A stretch of 64,000 bases of DNA, taken from NCBI GenBank assembly GCA_016219645.1, contig JACRLR010000052.1, forward strand, positions 1 to 64,000, written 5' to 3'. The position numbers and the translations under genes are program-made. The first letter of the stretch is position 1; each line of letters begins with the position of its first letter. A model generated the notes under the pieces. The model was not told the origin of the DNA. It did no database searches and saw only the letters and a program-made list of their open reading frames with translations. Positions 8,596 to 19,142 of the stretch are shown here, in pieces. The DNA comes from Nitrospirota bacterium (lineage in GTDB: Bacteria > Nitrospirota > Nitrospiria > Nitrospirales > Nitrospiraceae).

Positions 8596-8640
8596 ATCTT
8601 CCGTTTCACACCTAACCCCTCACCCCTGACGCCTTACGAT
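8596..8640. repeat. Family B intercistronic repeat, copy 2 (RTX gene/exporter)
   Basis: On the minus strand, starting about ten bases after the RTX stop codon, the sequence reads GTAAGGCGTCAGGGGTGAGG and continues with GTTAGGTGTGAAACGG. The remaining part of the gap (8437-8595) contains only a weak basic reading frame, described under rejected observations. Confidence 0.65.
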
Positions 8641-8648
8641 CTTCCAAA

Positions 8649-11600
8649 TTACTGCCAGCTCCCTGCCAGTACCGTCTGCACATCTTGCGGCTGTTGATCG
8701 ATGGCTTGATCCCACGTGAGGCCCGATTGCGCAGAGAAGGCCGCCATCGCCTGAATCAACTGATCGACCTGCGTACTGAGCAAGGTCTGCCCATTGCCGG
8801 CTTGAATGGTCTCGGTCCGATTCGTCGTGCCGACGTACCAGTTCTGCACCGTTACAACATCTGTCGAGTCGTGGATCGCCAGTCGCAGATTGTTCGCCTG
8901 CCGGCTGATGACCAGATCCAGCGGATTGATGCCGGTATCATAGAGCAGCTTGTCGGCTGTCCCACTGTTGTCCTGGACCAGATCCTGTCCGTCGCCTCGG
9001 CCAAACAGGAACGTATCGTTCCCGCTGCCGCCGTTGACTGTATCGTTGCCCAACCCGCCACGGAGCTGATCGTCTCCTCCGGCGCCGCTCAGCACATTGT
9101 TGGCGCTGTTGCCGGTGATCGTATTGTTCAGACTGTTGCCGGTGCCGTTGACGGCGCCGAGACCGGCCAACGTCAGATGCTCCACGTTCGCACCCAAGGA
9201 ATGAGTGAGCAGGCTTTGGACCGTATCGATACCTCCATTGGCCACTTCGACCACTGCGTCGCCGGCTCCAATAATATAGGTGTCATTGCCGGCTCCCCCG
9301 GTCAGGGTATTACCGCCCAAGTTGAGGAGGCCGTTCAGCACATTATCCAATACGTTACCCGTGGCACTTGCGCTACTCAACCCCAGGAGGGTCAGATTCT
9401 CCACGTTAGCGCCGAGGCTGTGCGTGACGGTACTGATCACCGCGTCTGTGCCTTCCCCAGCCCCTTCCACCACCGTGTCGCTGCTCCCAACGACATAGGT
9501 ATCATTGCCGGCTCCGCCCGTCAGGACATTCGCCGCGCTGTTACCGGTGAGCACATTATCCTGATCATTTCCGGTGCCGTTAATGGCAGCTGACCCCGTC
9601 AACACAAGATTCTCGACATTCGGACTGAGGGTGTAGCTGACCGAACTGGTGACCGAATCGAGCGTCCCCTCGCCGGTTTGTTCGATCACCGTATCGCCGG
9701 GATTGTCCACCAGATACAGATCGTCCCCCGCCCCACCACTCATCTGATCGGCCCCGGCCTTGCCGTCGAGCAGGTTGGCCCCGCTGTTACCCGTCAGCAC
9801 ATTGGATAACGCATTGCCGATGCCCGCGCTCGGCCCGGTCCCCGTCAGAGTCAGGTTCTCGAGATTGGCGCCCAGCGTATAGAGCAGCAGATTAGTCTGC
9901 ACCGTATCTGTGCCTTCGTTGGCCAATTCGGTCACGCCATCGCCGGTCGCATCGACAACGTAGGTATCGTCGCCGCTGCCACCGGTCATCGTATCGGTCC
10001 CGGTGCCGCCGTCGAGCAGGTCGTTTCTGGCTCCACCGGTCAGGGTATCGCTGCCGGCCAGTCCGAACAGTTGATCGTTGCCGACCCCGCCCGCAAGCAC
10101 ATCGTTGCCAGCAGTCCCGGTCAGGACCTGATCCTGACTGCTCACCGTCAGGGCAAAGACATCCGACGCGCTGAGCGCGCCGGTGTCGGTCGCGGTGACA
10201 CGCACGTCGATGGTGCCGGCGTCACCGGTGCCCGGCGTCCCGCTGAACGTGCGCGTCGTGGCGTCAAAACTCAGCCAGGATGGAAGTGCGCTCCCATCGG
10301 CCAGTACGGCGTTGTACGTCAGTACGTCACCGGCATCGACGTCCGCAAACGTCTCAGCCGCCATGACGAACTGAAACGCCGTCCCGGAGGTCGCCTGCTG
10401 ATCGGCAACCGGAACCGCGACCGTCGGCGCCTCGTTCACATTGGTCACGGTCAGGGTGAACTGATCTGACACGGCAAGATTGCCGGTATCCGTGGCCGTC
10501 ACACGCACATCGAGATTGCCCACCTGCGCATCGTCCGGGGTCCCGCTGAACGTGCGCGTGGCGGCATCGAACGTCAGCCATGCCGGCAGCGCGGTGCCGT
10601 TCGCCAAGGTTGCACTATAAGTCAGCACATCGCCCGCATCTTGATCGGCGAAGGCATTGGCCGGGACGACAATACTGAACGGCGCGACTTCTGGGACCGT
10701 TTGATCCGCGAGCGCGTTCGCCACCGTCGGGGCATGATTGACTGGACCGCCCAGCAGTGCCGCCAAACTCGCCGTACTCCCATCGGCAAAGGCTAGGGTC
10801 TCGACGACCAGCGAGCCGTTCGCCCCGGTCGGATCGAAGTTCGTGAGCACGAGCTGGTCAGTTCCGCTACTGCCGACCTGAATGGTCAGGGTACGGGCAG
10901 CTTGGTCCTGGGTGAAGGTCAGATCACTTTGGGCAATGCCTACCCCGAACTGAATCCGGTTGCCTTCGCTGATCACCGCGACATCCTCGATCGTATCGAT
11001 GCCGTCGCCGATCTTGAAGAGATAGGTGTCGTGACCAGCGCCACCACGCAGCACATCGTCGCCGGATCGAATCACTTGAGAGTCCCTGTTGATTCCGCTG
11101 CCACCCCAGAGCGTGTCGTCCCCATTCATTCCACTCAGCACATTGTCTTCACTGTTGCCAATGAGCACATTGTTCAACTCATTCCCCGTTCCGACAACAG
11201 GCCCAGGCAGATAAAACACCGGGTTTTCTTGAAGAGTGAGGTTCTCCACATGCTCTCCTAACACATAGTTCACTGTGCTCTGCACCGTATCTGTGCCTTC
11301 CCCAGCAAACTCCGCCACGGTTTGTTGTTGGCTATGGAGTATGTAGGTGTCGTTGCCACTGCCTCCGATGAAGAGATCGTCGGCTCGCCGCGGGACATTC
11401 TCACGGAATTCCGAGCCACCACCTAAGAACAGCCACTGTCCTTCAACGCCGCCCACGGCGAAGACGACGTTTCCTCCATCCGCCATGAGCACATCATCGC
11501 CCGCCCCGCCGATCAAGATGTCGCTGCCGGTCCGAAAGACGAAAAACTCTTCCGCGGATCGAAAGACTCCACCCACCAACACATCGTTCCCGTCACCTCC

Positions 11601-14600
11601 ATCGAGAATGTTATTTCTGGTATTCCCAACGATGAGATTGTCCAACTCATTGCCGGTTCCATGCACAGGACTTGGGATCACAGAGCTGGCGCTCTGAGCG
11701 AGAATCAAATTTTCGACGTGGGCGCCCAACGAATAATCCACCAAGCTTTCGACGGTATCGATCCCCTCCCCAGCCGCTTCGACGACCGACTCACTCGCAG
11801 AATCCACAAGATAGGTATCGTCGCCTGCAAGCCCTCTGAAAATGTCGCCGGGGAAACCGCTTATCACATCATTCAGGATCGTACCCGTGGCAAAACTCAA
11901 GTTGGACGGCGACCATGCAAGATTCCACTGAGTCCCGTCTGTGAATCGGACGACAGCCTGAGTCGTTTCGAGCCCCACCGATGGGTAATTCGTCGAAAGG
12001 GACAACGTCAACTTGTCTCCGGTACTGAACACATAAAGGTCGATCAATTGATAATCCGGATAGTGGCGGCTGATCACGACATCGGCAGGAGAGAGATCTG
12101 CGGCAATTTGAATGACGTCGATATCACTGCCATTATTGTCAAGGGTGACAAAATCGGTGCCTGATCCACGGCCAAATAACACCGTGTCCTGGCCGGCGCC
12201 GAGCAACAGCGAGTCGTTTCCTGCCCCACCGTCGAACACATTGGTCCCTTGAAAATCTCGCAATACGTCATTTCCAGATCCACCGGTCAACTGATCGTTT
12301 CCGATCACAGGCGGGACAAACGGCGATTGGGAAATGGCGTCGCCGTAGATGACATCATCTCCGAGCCCGCCCGCTAACGTATCGTTGCCCGCGTTACCCA
12401 CCAACGTGTCATTTCCCACCCCACCGATAAGGTTGTCATTGCCTGTGCTTCCGTTGGTCGTGCCTCCCGCGACTACTGCCCGCGCGCGCAATTCGGCCGC
12501 ATCCCACAGCGTGCCATCGACGAAGCGAACTTGTTTGAAGCCCCATTCCGACGGACCATAAAAGTTGGCCAAGGCCAGCTCGTCTGTCGTCCCAGCAATG
12601 TTCAACACCAAATCTTCCCCACGGTGGAACACGGCGAGATCGCTTGGTGTCAAACCGGTCTTAATCTGCACGGTGTCCACTGCGCCCGTTTGAGTCGTGT
12701 CGGCCACGACATCCTGACCGGAGCCTAGACCAAATACGAAGGTGTCAGCCCCTTCTTCGCCATTGAGAATGTCGTTCCCTACTCCACCATCCAACACATT
12801 TGCCGCCGCGTTCCCGAGTAGGGTGTTGTTCATGCCATTGCCGGTTCCATCAATGGTTCCAGTCCCAACCAGCGTGAGACTTTCCACGTTGGCTGATAAG
12901 ACATGACTCGTCGAAGACTGGACCGTATCGATGCCTTCGTTGGCCCGCTCAACCACGATGTCACCGACGTCGTCTACGACGTATGTGTCATCGCCGGCCC
13001 CACCAATCAATGTATCGGCGCCCAGACCACCATCTAGAGCATTATTCGCTCGCCCGCCGGCGAGCGTATTATCCAGATCGTTCCCATATCCGCTCACAAA
13101 TATCCCTGGCGACCCATAAGGAATGAGCGAGAAGGTCTCAAAGTCGGGCACTCGAGGATCGAGCACTGTGAGATTTTCAATATGACCCGGCAACCGATAG
13201 TCGTGCGCAGCGATCACGGTATCGATCCCCCCGGTGGCCGTTTCAACGAGCATGTCGTCGTCGCCATTCGGCCCGATCAGATAGGTGTCGTTGCCATCGC
13301 CGCCGGCCAAGATGCTGACTGATCCCTCCGCTTGCAGGACATTGTCCAAGGCATTTCCTGTTCCGGTCAGCGCGGCACTGCCGGTCAGCGTCAGGTTTTC
13401 AAGATTGGCGCCCAGCGTCGCGTTGCTGCCGGTCTGAATCGTGTCAGTACCCTCTCCGGCCAACTCTACAATCGCATCTCCCGCGCCGACCACATAGGTG
13501 TCGTTGCCTGCTCCGCCGGTCAGCACGTTGACGGCGCTGTTCCCTGTCAGAACGTTATCGAGGGAGTTGCCCGTGCCATTGATAAGCCCGCCGCCAGTCA
13601 AAGTGAGATGCTCCACATTCGCTGACAGCTGATAGCTGACTGCTGACTGCACAAGATCCGTACCTTCGTTGACAAGTTCGGTTACAACGTCGCCCGCGTC
13701 ATCGACCACATAGGTGTCGTTCCCTGGGCCGCCCGCGAGTTGATCGGCTCCGGTTCCACCATCAAGCACATCGTTGCCTGCCAAACCACTGAGCTGATCG
13801 TTCCCCGCCAGCCCCAACAACTGGTCAGCAGCGCCTGTTCCGACCAGCACGTCATTCCCGCCGGTTCCATTGATCGTGGGTCTCGTGAGATTCTCAATGA
13901 AGGCGTGGTCCCAGACCGTGCCATCGGCGAAGATCACCTGTTCGATTTGCAACGGACTGGCCAAGAAATAGAACGACACGGTGAGCCGATCCGTCCCACC
14001 ATTCAGGCTCAAGACGAGGTCGTTGTTATTCCGTGTGACCACCACATCCGAGGGGGCCACACCGGCCGCCATGCTGATCCTGTCCAAGCTTCCCTGAAAC
14101 TCGACAATCGTATCCTGACCGGACCCTGGACCGAACAGATAGGAGTCGTTGCCCTGACCGCCACTCAGCTGGTCATTCCCGGTTCCACCATCGAGGGTAT
14201 CGTCGCCTAACCCACTCTGCAACACATCGGCGCCATCACCGGAAATAATCCGATCGACCACGTTCGTTCCCTCTATCTGGTCGTCGCCGGCGGTGCCGGT
14301 AAGGTCAAACCCTCGCGCGAGCAGTTGCTCGTAGGTCAGCACGCTGCCGTCATCGAAACGAAACGTCTCGACGGTGCGAAGATCCAACACAACGTCGCGA
14401 TCGAACGTATCGAGCTGCACGGCGTCGCCGTTTACGCCGACACGGATCAACAAGTCACTGATCTCAGCGTCTGACTGATCGGAAGCCAGATCGAGACGAA
14501 GATCGGACGACACAATGCCTGGGCCGAAGATGATGTCATTGTCAGCTCCTGGCGCAACGGCATCTACAATCGTATCGACACCGTCTCCGATGTTGAAGAC

Positions 14601-17600
14601 ATAGGAATCGTTCCCCTCGCCGCCCTCCATGCGGTCGTTGCCGAGTCCGCCGCGGAACCGGTCGATCACATTGGTGCCGAAGAGCACATCGTCGAAGTCG
14701 GTGCCGTCGATATCGAACCCGCGCGCGACCAGGTCGGCATACGTCAAGCTCGTACCATCTTCAAACTGAAAGAGATCGACCGCATGGAATCCCAGTGCAT
14801 CACTGCCATTGGCACCGATTGTCACACCTTCGAATGCCGTGTCGGGGCGCACGAGCACCTGACCAAAGTTGGTCGTCAATGTCACGGACGACGAGGTGAT
14901 GCCAGGACCGAACAGCACGCGATTGGGTTCCCCCACATCAATTGAATCACTGATACTGTCGAGCCCGTCACCGAAATTGAAGCGATAGGTATCATCCCCC
15001 GTGCCACCCAACAGCTGATCGTCACCGGCTCCACCGACCAGCACGTCATCCCCCGTCTCCCCTTCAAGACTGTCGTTCCCAGCCTCGCCGTTCAACACAT
15101 CGTTGCCGTCACCCCCGCGCATGAAGTCATCACCAGTCCCACCCAAAAGCTGATCAATCCCGCCTTCCCCAAACAAGACGTCATGGCCGCTCCCGCCATT
15201 AAGCACATTGTCGATCGCTCCACCTGACAGAACGTCGTTGCCATCGAGACCATAGATCTCTCGGTAGATCTCGCCTCCGTTCAAACTATCGTTACCGGCT
15301 GTCCCCACCAGATCGTATCCCCGCGCGACGAGGTCCGCTTGAGTCAGCGTGGTCCCATCGGCAAACTCAAATGTCTCGATCCCGACCGGCACCGTGGGAT
15401 GCGCCGGATCGAACCCTTGAATAATAATCGCATCCCCGGTGAACCCTACGCGCAAGACAAGCGAGCCGATGCCGACGCTGATATCGTCAGCAAGAATCCC
15501 CGCGCCAAACACCAACTTGTTAGCTTCTCCCGCCGTATCGACGATCGTTTCGACCCCATCGCCCAGGTTGAACACATAGGTATCGCTACCGGCCCCGCCA
15601 TCCAAACTATCCACACCGGCGCCGCCGGTCAGTACGTCATCTCCCGCGCCGCCCTGCAGATTATCGTTGCTATCGCCGCCAAAGAGAAAATCCGCGTCCG
15701 CCCCCCCAATCAGCACATCGTTCCCGTCCTCGCCCGCCAGGAGATCGGCGCCCACGCCCCCCTCGAGCTGATCGTTCCCCTCCCCGCCGAACAAGGTGTC
15801 GTCGCCCGCGTCCCCGACCAGCAAGTCAGCACCGGCCTCGCCATCCAAATTGTCGGAGCCCGCATCGCCGAACAACCGGTCGTCCTCCGTTCCGCCAATC
15901 AACACATCGTTGCCATCCCCACCCTGGAGTTCATCCGCGCCTTGTCCCCCGTCTAACACATCTTCTCCAGCCTCGCCGAAGAGGAGATCCGCCTCGGTCC
16001 CGCCAAAGAGATGATCATTCCCGCCACTCCCTTGCAGTTCATCCATGCCGGCCCCGCCATCGAGAATATCGTCTACTCCGGGATCAGTTGAGAAATCACC
16101 CACCAGGAGATCGTCTCCTCCTCCACCAAGCAGGGTGTCCGCACCAGCCCCTCCGTAAAGTTCATCGTGATCAGCACCCCCATCAAGCCAGTCGTCACCC
16201 GGTTCGGACCCGTAGCCAAACCCGTCTCCCCACAGTCGATCATTGCCCAGTCCACCGATCAAAATATCGTCATAGCCCCCGCCGTGCAGCACATCGTTCC
16301 CGTCCCCGCCATCCAGATAATCTTGCCCATCCACGAGCGGATCCCACTCGGGAGGGGTACTAGGATTTTCTGGCAGCGAAATCTCATTGTCCCCGTTCAA
16401 GAGATCATCGCCAGTCCCGCCCAGCACAATGTCATTCCCAGCCCCCCCGGTCAGGCCGTCATTGCCGGCCCCTCCGTCAAGGTAATCATTGCCCGTTTGG
16501 CGATCCAGCCGGCCAGACACCACGACCCCTTCGCCAGAAATAGTATCATCGCCCGCACCGCCGAGCAGCACATCATTCCCCTGACCCCCAGCAATGAAAT
16601 CGGCCCCCAATCCTCCATCGACATAGTCGTTGTCACTCCCGCTCTGGAGCGGATTAAACGGATTATTCGCAATGATGGCATCGTTGCCTGTTCCACCAAA
16701 AATCTGGTCGTTGCCGGTTCCACCTTGCAGTTCATCGTCGCCGTCCCCGCCATCGAGCAGATCGTCGCCCAACCAGCCCCGAAGCACATCCAGATCGCCT
16801 TCTCCATAGAGGCGGTCTCGTCCGGCGCCCCCATCAACCGTGTCATTTCCCAGTCCCCCAAAGACCTGATGGTTGTAGAACTCGGGATAGGTAATGAAGC
16901 TGATTTGATCAAACCCACCCCGTCCGTAGGCGATGTGGTTGGCCCCCACCTCGAATAGAGGCGTATTGTTGCTGTCGTCGCCCTCCCACGTGATCGTCGG
17001 CTGGCCATTGGTAAAGTCGATCGTGGGCAGGGCTGGTTGCGTCGTGTCGGGGGCGGTCGTGAGCCGGATCCCCACATCTCCGGCGGCAAAGTCAAACGCT
17101 TCGATCGTCACCGTGCCATTGATACTCAGATCGGCCCCTTGCTTCACATAGGTGATGGCACCATCGGCGCTATGCCACGTATCCTGTGGGTCAGTGGTTG
17201 TGCGGAGCCCGCCACTAAGCAGCCTGGCATTGAACGTCACGGCGCCGATTCCATCCGAGTCCATGATTGTCTCGTTGCCGTCGCCCGTGTTCCAGACATA
17301 GGTGTCGAACCCTGCGCCCCCTTCGAGGCGATCATCGCCCGTGCCGCCAACCAGAATGTCGGTGCCACCGTTGCCGATCAGATGATCCGTGCCGCCCCGG
17401 CCCTCTAACCGATTCACGCCGCTGTTGCCGGTGAGGTCGTTATTGAGATCGTTTCCGATGCCCTTAATGTTGTTGGTCCCCGTGAGTGTCAGGTGTTCGA
17501 GATTGTCCCCCGGTGAGAATGTGAAGGTCACGGAGCTTTGGACCGTATCGATGCCATTGTTCAAACCTTCGATGACCTGATCGCCGACATTGTCCACATT

Positions 17601-19103
17601 ATACGTGTCATCGCCCGATCCCCCGATCATGGTGTCGGCGCCTGCGCCACCATCCAGTGTGTCAGCCCCAGCATTGCCCACCAGCAGATCGGCCCGAGTG
17701 CCGCCGGTGAGGGTATCGGCGCCAGCACCGCCCAGCATGAACGCGCTTCGGTTATCGATGACGGTGGCATTCATGCCACTCGTTCCCGCCTGCACATACC
17801 AGTCGCGCATTGACGGCAGCAGCAATTCCATCAGCTGGCTCTCAGTGCCAGAAAACGCATCTGTGTTGAGGTAGTCCTGAAAATACAGGCTGTAACCCTT
17901 GGCGCCAGTAATTGGATTACCTGCACCGACGACCGCCTCCGTGTCGAAGTGAATGCCGTTGCTGCCGAGCCCCGCAGTAGTCAAATCAGTGAAGAGTTCG
18001 GTGGGCGTGGCACCGGCGGCGAGGTGCTCGTCGTAATACTTCTGCATGTCGAAGGCGATCAAGGTGTTGCTGACGTTGTTCAGATTATTACCGAAGAAGC
18101 TAGTGCCCTCGCTCATAGTCAGCCCGCCGTCCTGCGCGAGTTTCCACAGGTCAGAGGTGAAGCGGGTCACCATCGCATCGGCAGCAAATAAGCCTTGCAC
18201 ACCTACTTGATGACGGACGAGATGGTCGAGGAAATTCCTCTGATTCGTGTCTGTGTCATTTGCAAACAAGTTTTTATCAAACAGCATCTTCAGCAAGTCA
18301 GTGAATTCGCCCGTCACCTCGTTCAGCCTCTCGCCTATCACAGCAGTCTCATTGCTTTGCAGGAACGCGGTGAGCAGGGACTGCGCATGCAGGTCGTCGC
18401 CCGAAACGCCAGACGCGCTGTTGTTGATATCGAAAAGAGTGGTGCCGATGCGGTCGGGGATGTTATAGGGTACACCGGACAGAAGTTCACCTTGCACATT
18501 GATGTTGGTCACCAAGTTGGAATTGGGAATGTCGCCATTGGCTTCACGCAGTTGTAAAAAATTGGTCAGGCCGGAGAGTTCAACTTCGGTGTGGCCATTG
18601 GCCAGAAGGTCCACTTTGAGATTGGCTGCGATATCCGGAGTGAGCACATTCAGTTTTGCTGACCTGGCAAACGGGGCTTGATCGAACGTCACCGCCTGTT
18701 GACCGAAGAACACGCCCATCAGAGCGGCCAGCCCCCCGCCTAAACTGTGCCCAGTGAAGGTGATGCTCGTCGCATTGGGATTGTCGGCCTTCACCTGTAG
18801 ATAGTATTCGGCCGCTTGCAAGAGTTGAGCTGATCCAACGCCTGTTGCGAGTCCAATGTCAGCGAAAATATCTCCCGCGATGTCTTTCGCGTAGGTGCCG
18901 GCATAGGAGATGACAATGTCGGTACCTTTTCGGAAGGCAACGGCTTCAAAGCCAGCTGCACCTGTAATCTGAGGAAAGGCTGGATTGTTTGGAACATGTG
19001 CGAGCTCAGCCCATCCCTGCGGAGTTGGAAATTGGTTTGTCAGTCCACGGGTGATTTGATACGCCCGTCCTGCCATCAATGCATATTCAACTGTGGTGGC
19101 CAT
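8649..19103 (-). CDS. Giant type I-secreted RTX protein with N-terminal lipase domain, 3484 aa
   Basis: AAGGAG lies just upstream of the ATG. Residues 1 to about 450 form a class 3 lipase/alpha-beta hydrolase: ISYAGTYAKD is the oxyanion loop region and GHSLGGG (118-124) carries the nucleophile Ser120. From about 455 onward the chain is calcium-binding RTX nonapeptides (GGxGxDxLx), interspersed with two longer modules. One is a ~70-residue unit (DTYVVDxxGD ... VENLTLTG ... GTGN.LDNVLTGN), about 11 copies. The other is a haemolysin-type calcium-binding-related unit (YVFNxGDGxDTI ... FADGT), about 9 copies. Two cadherin-like/He_PIG domains sit at about 2785-2990. The last ~75 residues, RTX-free and ending in GSWQ, are the expected uncleaved secretion signal. 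The exporter and adaptor genes follow. A calcium-folded, extracellular or surface lipase/adhesin is the likely product. Confidence 0.93.
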   Translation of the reverse strand: MATTVEYALMAGRAYQITRGLTNQFPTPQGWAELAHVPNNPAFPQITGAAGFEAVAFRKGTDIVISYAGTYAKDIAGDIFADIGLATGVGSAQLLQAAEYYLQVKADNPNATSITFTGHSLGGGLAALMGVFFGQQAVTFDQAPFARSAKLNVLTPDIAANLKVDLLANGHTEVELSGLTNFLQLREANGDIPNSNLVTNINVQGELLSGVPYNIPDRIGTTLFDINNSASGVSGDDLHAQSLLTAFLQSNETAVIGERLNEVTGEFTDLLKMLFDKNLFANDTDTNQRNFLDHLVRHQVGVQGLFAADAMVTRFTSDLWKLAQDGGLTMSEGTSFFGNNLNNVSNTLIAFDMQKYYDEHLAAGATPTELFTDLTTAGLGSNGIHFDTEAVVGAGNPITGAKGYSLYFQDYLNTDAFSGTESQLMELLLPSMRDWYVQAGTSGMNATVIDNRSAFMLGGAGADTLTGGTRADLLVGNAGADTLDGGAGADTMIGGSGDDTYNVDNVGDQVIEGLNNGIDTVQSSVTFTFSPGDNLEHLTLTGTNNIKGIGNDLNNDLTGNSGVNRLEGRGGTDHLIGNGGTDILVGGTGDDRLEGGAGFDTYVWNTGDGNETIMDSDGIGAVTFNARLLSGGLRTTTDPQDTWHSADGAITYVKQGADLSINGTVTIEAFDFAAGDVGIRLTTAPDTTQPALPTIDFTNGQPTITWEGDDSNNTPLFEVGANHIAYGRGGFDQISFITYPEFYNHQVFGGLGNDTVDGGAGRDRLYGEGDLDVLRGWLGDDLLDGGDGDDELQGGTGNDQIFGGTGNDAIIANNPFNPLQSGSDNDYVDGGLGADFIAGGQGNDVLLGGAGDDTISGEGVVVSGRLDRQTGNDYLDGGAGNDGLTGGAGNDIVLGGTGDDLLNGDNEISLPENPSTPPEWDPLVDGQDYLDGGDGNDVLHGGGYDDILIGGLGNDRLWGDGFGYGSEPGDDWLDGGADHDELYGGAGADTLLGGGGDDLLVGDFSTDPGVDDILDGGAGMDELQGSGGNDHLFGGTEADLLFGEAGEDVLDGGQGADELQGGDGNDVLIGGTEDDRLFGDAGSDNLDGEAGADLLVGDAGDDTLFGGEGNDQLEGGVGADLLAGEDGNDVLIGGADADFLFGGDSNDNLQGGAGDDVLTGGAGVDSLDGGAGSDTYVFNLGDGVETIVDTAGEANKLVFGAGILADDISVGIGSLVLRVGFTGDAIIIQGFDPAHPTVPVGIETFEFADGTTLTQADLVARGYDLVGTAGNDSLNGGEIYREIYGLDGNDVLSGGAIDNVLNGGSGHDVLFGEGGIDQLLGGTGDDFMRGGDGNDVLNGEAGNDSLEGETGDDVLVGGAGDDQLLGGTGDDTYRFNFGDGLDSISDSIDVGEPNRVLFGPGITSSSVTLTTNFGQVLVRPDTAFEGVTIGANGSDALGFHAVDLFQFEDGTSLTYADLVARGFDIDGTDFDDVLFGTNVIDRFRGGLGNDRMEGGEGNDSYVFNIGDGVDTIVDAVAPGADNDIIFGPGIVSSDLRLDLASDQSDAEISDLLIRVGVNGDAVQLDTFDRDVVLDLRTVETFRFDDGSVLTYEQLLARGFDLTGTAGDDQIEGTNVVDRIISGDGADVLQSGLGDDTLDGGTGNDQLSGGQGNDSYLFGPGSGQDTIVEFQGSLDRISMAAGVAPSDVVVTRNNNDLVLSLNGGTDRLTVSFYFLASPLQIEQVIFADGTVWDHAFIENLTRPTINGTGGNDVLVGTGAADQLLGLAGNDQLSGLAGNDVLDGGTGADQLAGGPGNDTYVVDDAGDVVTELVNEGTDLVQSAVSYQLSANVEHLTLTGGGLINGTGNSLDNVLTGNSAVNVLTGGAGNDTYVVGAGDAIVELAGEGTDTIQTGSNATLGANLENLTLTGSAALTGTGNALDNVLQAEGSVSILAGGDGNDTYLIGPNGDDDMLVETATGGIDTVIAAHDYRLPGHIENLTVLDPRVPDFETFSLIPYGSPGIFVSGYGNDLDNTLAGGRANNALDGGLGADTLIGGAGDDTYVVDDVGDIVVERANEGIDTVQSSTSHVLSANVESLTLVGTGTIDGTGNGMNNTLLGNAAANVLDGGVGNDILNGEEGADTFVFGLGSGQDVVADTTQTGAVDTVQIKTGLTPSDLAVFHRGEDLVLNIAGTTDELALANFYGPSEWGFKQVRFVDGTLWDAAELRARAVVAGGTTNGSTGNDNLIGGVGNDTLVGNAGNDTLAGGLGDDVIYGDAISQSPFVPPVIGNDQLTGGSGNDVLRDFQGTNVFDGGAGNDSLLLGAGQDTVLFGRGSGTDFVTLDNNGSDIDVIQIAADLSPADVVISRHYPDYQLIDLYVFSTGDKLTLSLSTNYPSVGLETTQAVVRFTDGTQWNLAWSPSNLSFATGTILNDVISGFPGDIFRGLAGDDTYLVDSASESVVEAAGEGIDTVESLVDYSLGAHVENLILAQSASSVIPSPVHGTGNELDNLIVGNTRNNILDGGDGNDVLVGGVFRSAEEFFVFRTGSDILIGGAGDDVLMADGGNVVFAVGGVEGQWLFLGGGSEFRENVPRRADDLFIGGSGNDTYILHSQQQTVAEFAGEGTDTVQSTVNYVLGEHVENLTLQENPVFYLPGPVVGTGNELNNVLIGNSEDNVLSGMNGDDTLWGGSGINRDSQVIRSGDDVLRGGAGHDTYLFKIGDGIDTIEDVAVISEGNRIQFGVGIAQSDLTFTQDQAARTLTIQVGSSGTDQLVLTNFDPTGANGSLVVETLAFADGSTASLAALLGGPVNHAPTVANALADQTVPEVAPFSIVVPANAFADQDAGDVLTYSATLANGTALPAWLTFDAATRTFSGTPDDAQVGNLDVRVTATDTGNLAVSDQFTLTVTNVNEAPTVAVPVADQQATSGTAFQFVMAAETFADVDAGDVLTYNAVLADGSALPSWLSFDATTRTFSGTPGTGDAGTIDVRVTATDTGALSASDVFALTVSSQDQVLTGTAGNDVLAGGVGNDQLFGLAGSDTLTGGARNDLLDGGTGTDTMTGGSGDDTYVVDATGDGVTELANEGTDTVQTNLLLYTLGANLENLTLTGTGPSAGIGNALSNVLTGNSGANLLDGKAGADQMSGGAGDDLYLVDNPGDTVIEQTGEGTLDSVTSSVSYTLSPNVENLVLTGSAAINGTGNDQDNVLTGNSAANVLTGGAGNDTYVVGSSDTVVEGAGEGTDAVISTVTHSLGANVENLTLLGLSSASATGNVLDNVLNGLLNLGGNTLTGGAGNDTYIIGAGDAVVEVANGGIDTVQSLLTHSLGANVEHLTLAGLGAVNGTGNSLNNTITGNSANNVLSGAGGDDQLRGGLGNDTVNGGSGNDTFLFGRGDGQDLVQDNSGTADKLLYDTGINPLDLVISRQANNLRLAIHDSTDVVTVQNWYVGTTNRTETIQAGNGQTLLSTQVDQLIQAMAAFSAQSGLTWDQAIDQQPQDVQTVLAGSWQ

Positions 19104-19142
19104 GGTTTTTCTCCTTGAGAAAAGGAAATCTACGGACAGAGG

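Noticed and set aside
8337-8609. 90-codon minus-strand basic frame between the RTX gene and the exporter
   Set aside because: The first half (KKVRKESLRVNREF) looks faintly protein-like, but it is built partly from repeats of families A and B and overlaps the exporter start; no ribosome-binding site.
15339-16958. Long + strand frames opposite the RTX gene
   Set aside because: They arise from the regular codon pattern of Gly/Asp-rich repeats on the other strand and show no conserved motif.
9000-17700. Tandem repeats in DNA of the RTX region as a possible non-coding satellite
   Set aside because: The repeats are coding, in a single uninterrupted frame with calcium-binding protein motifs.
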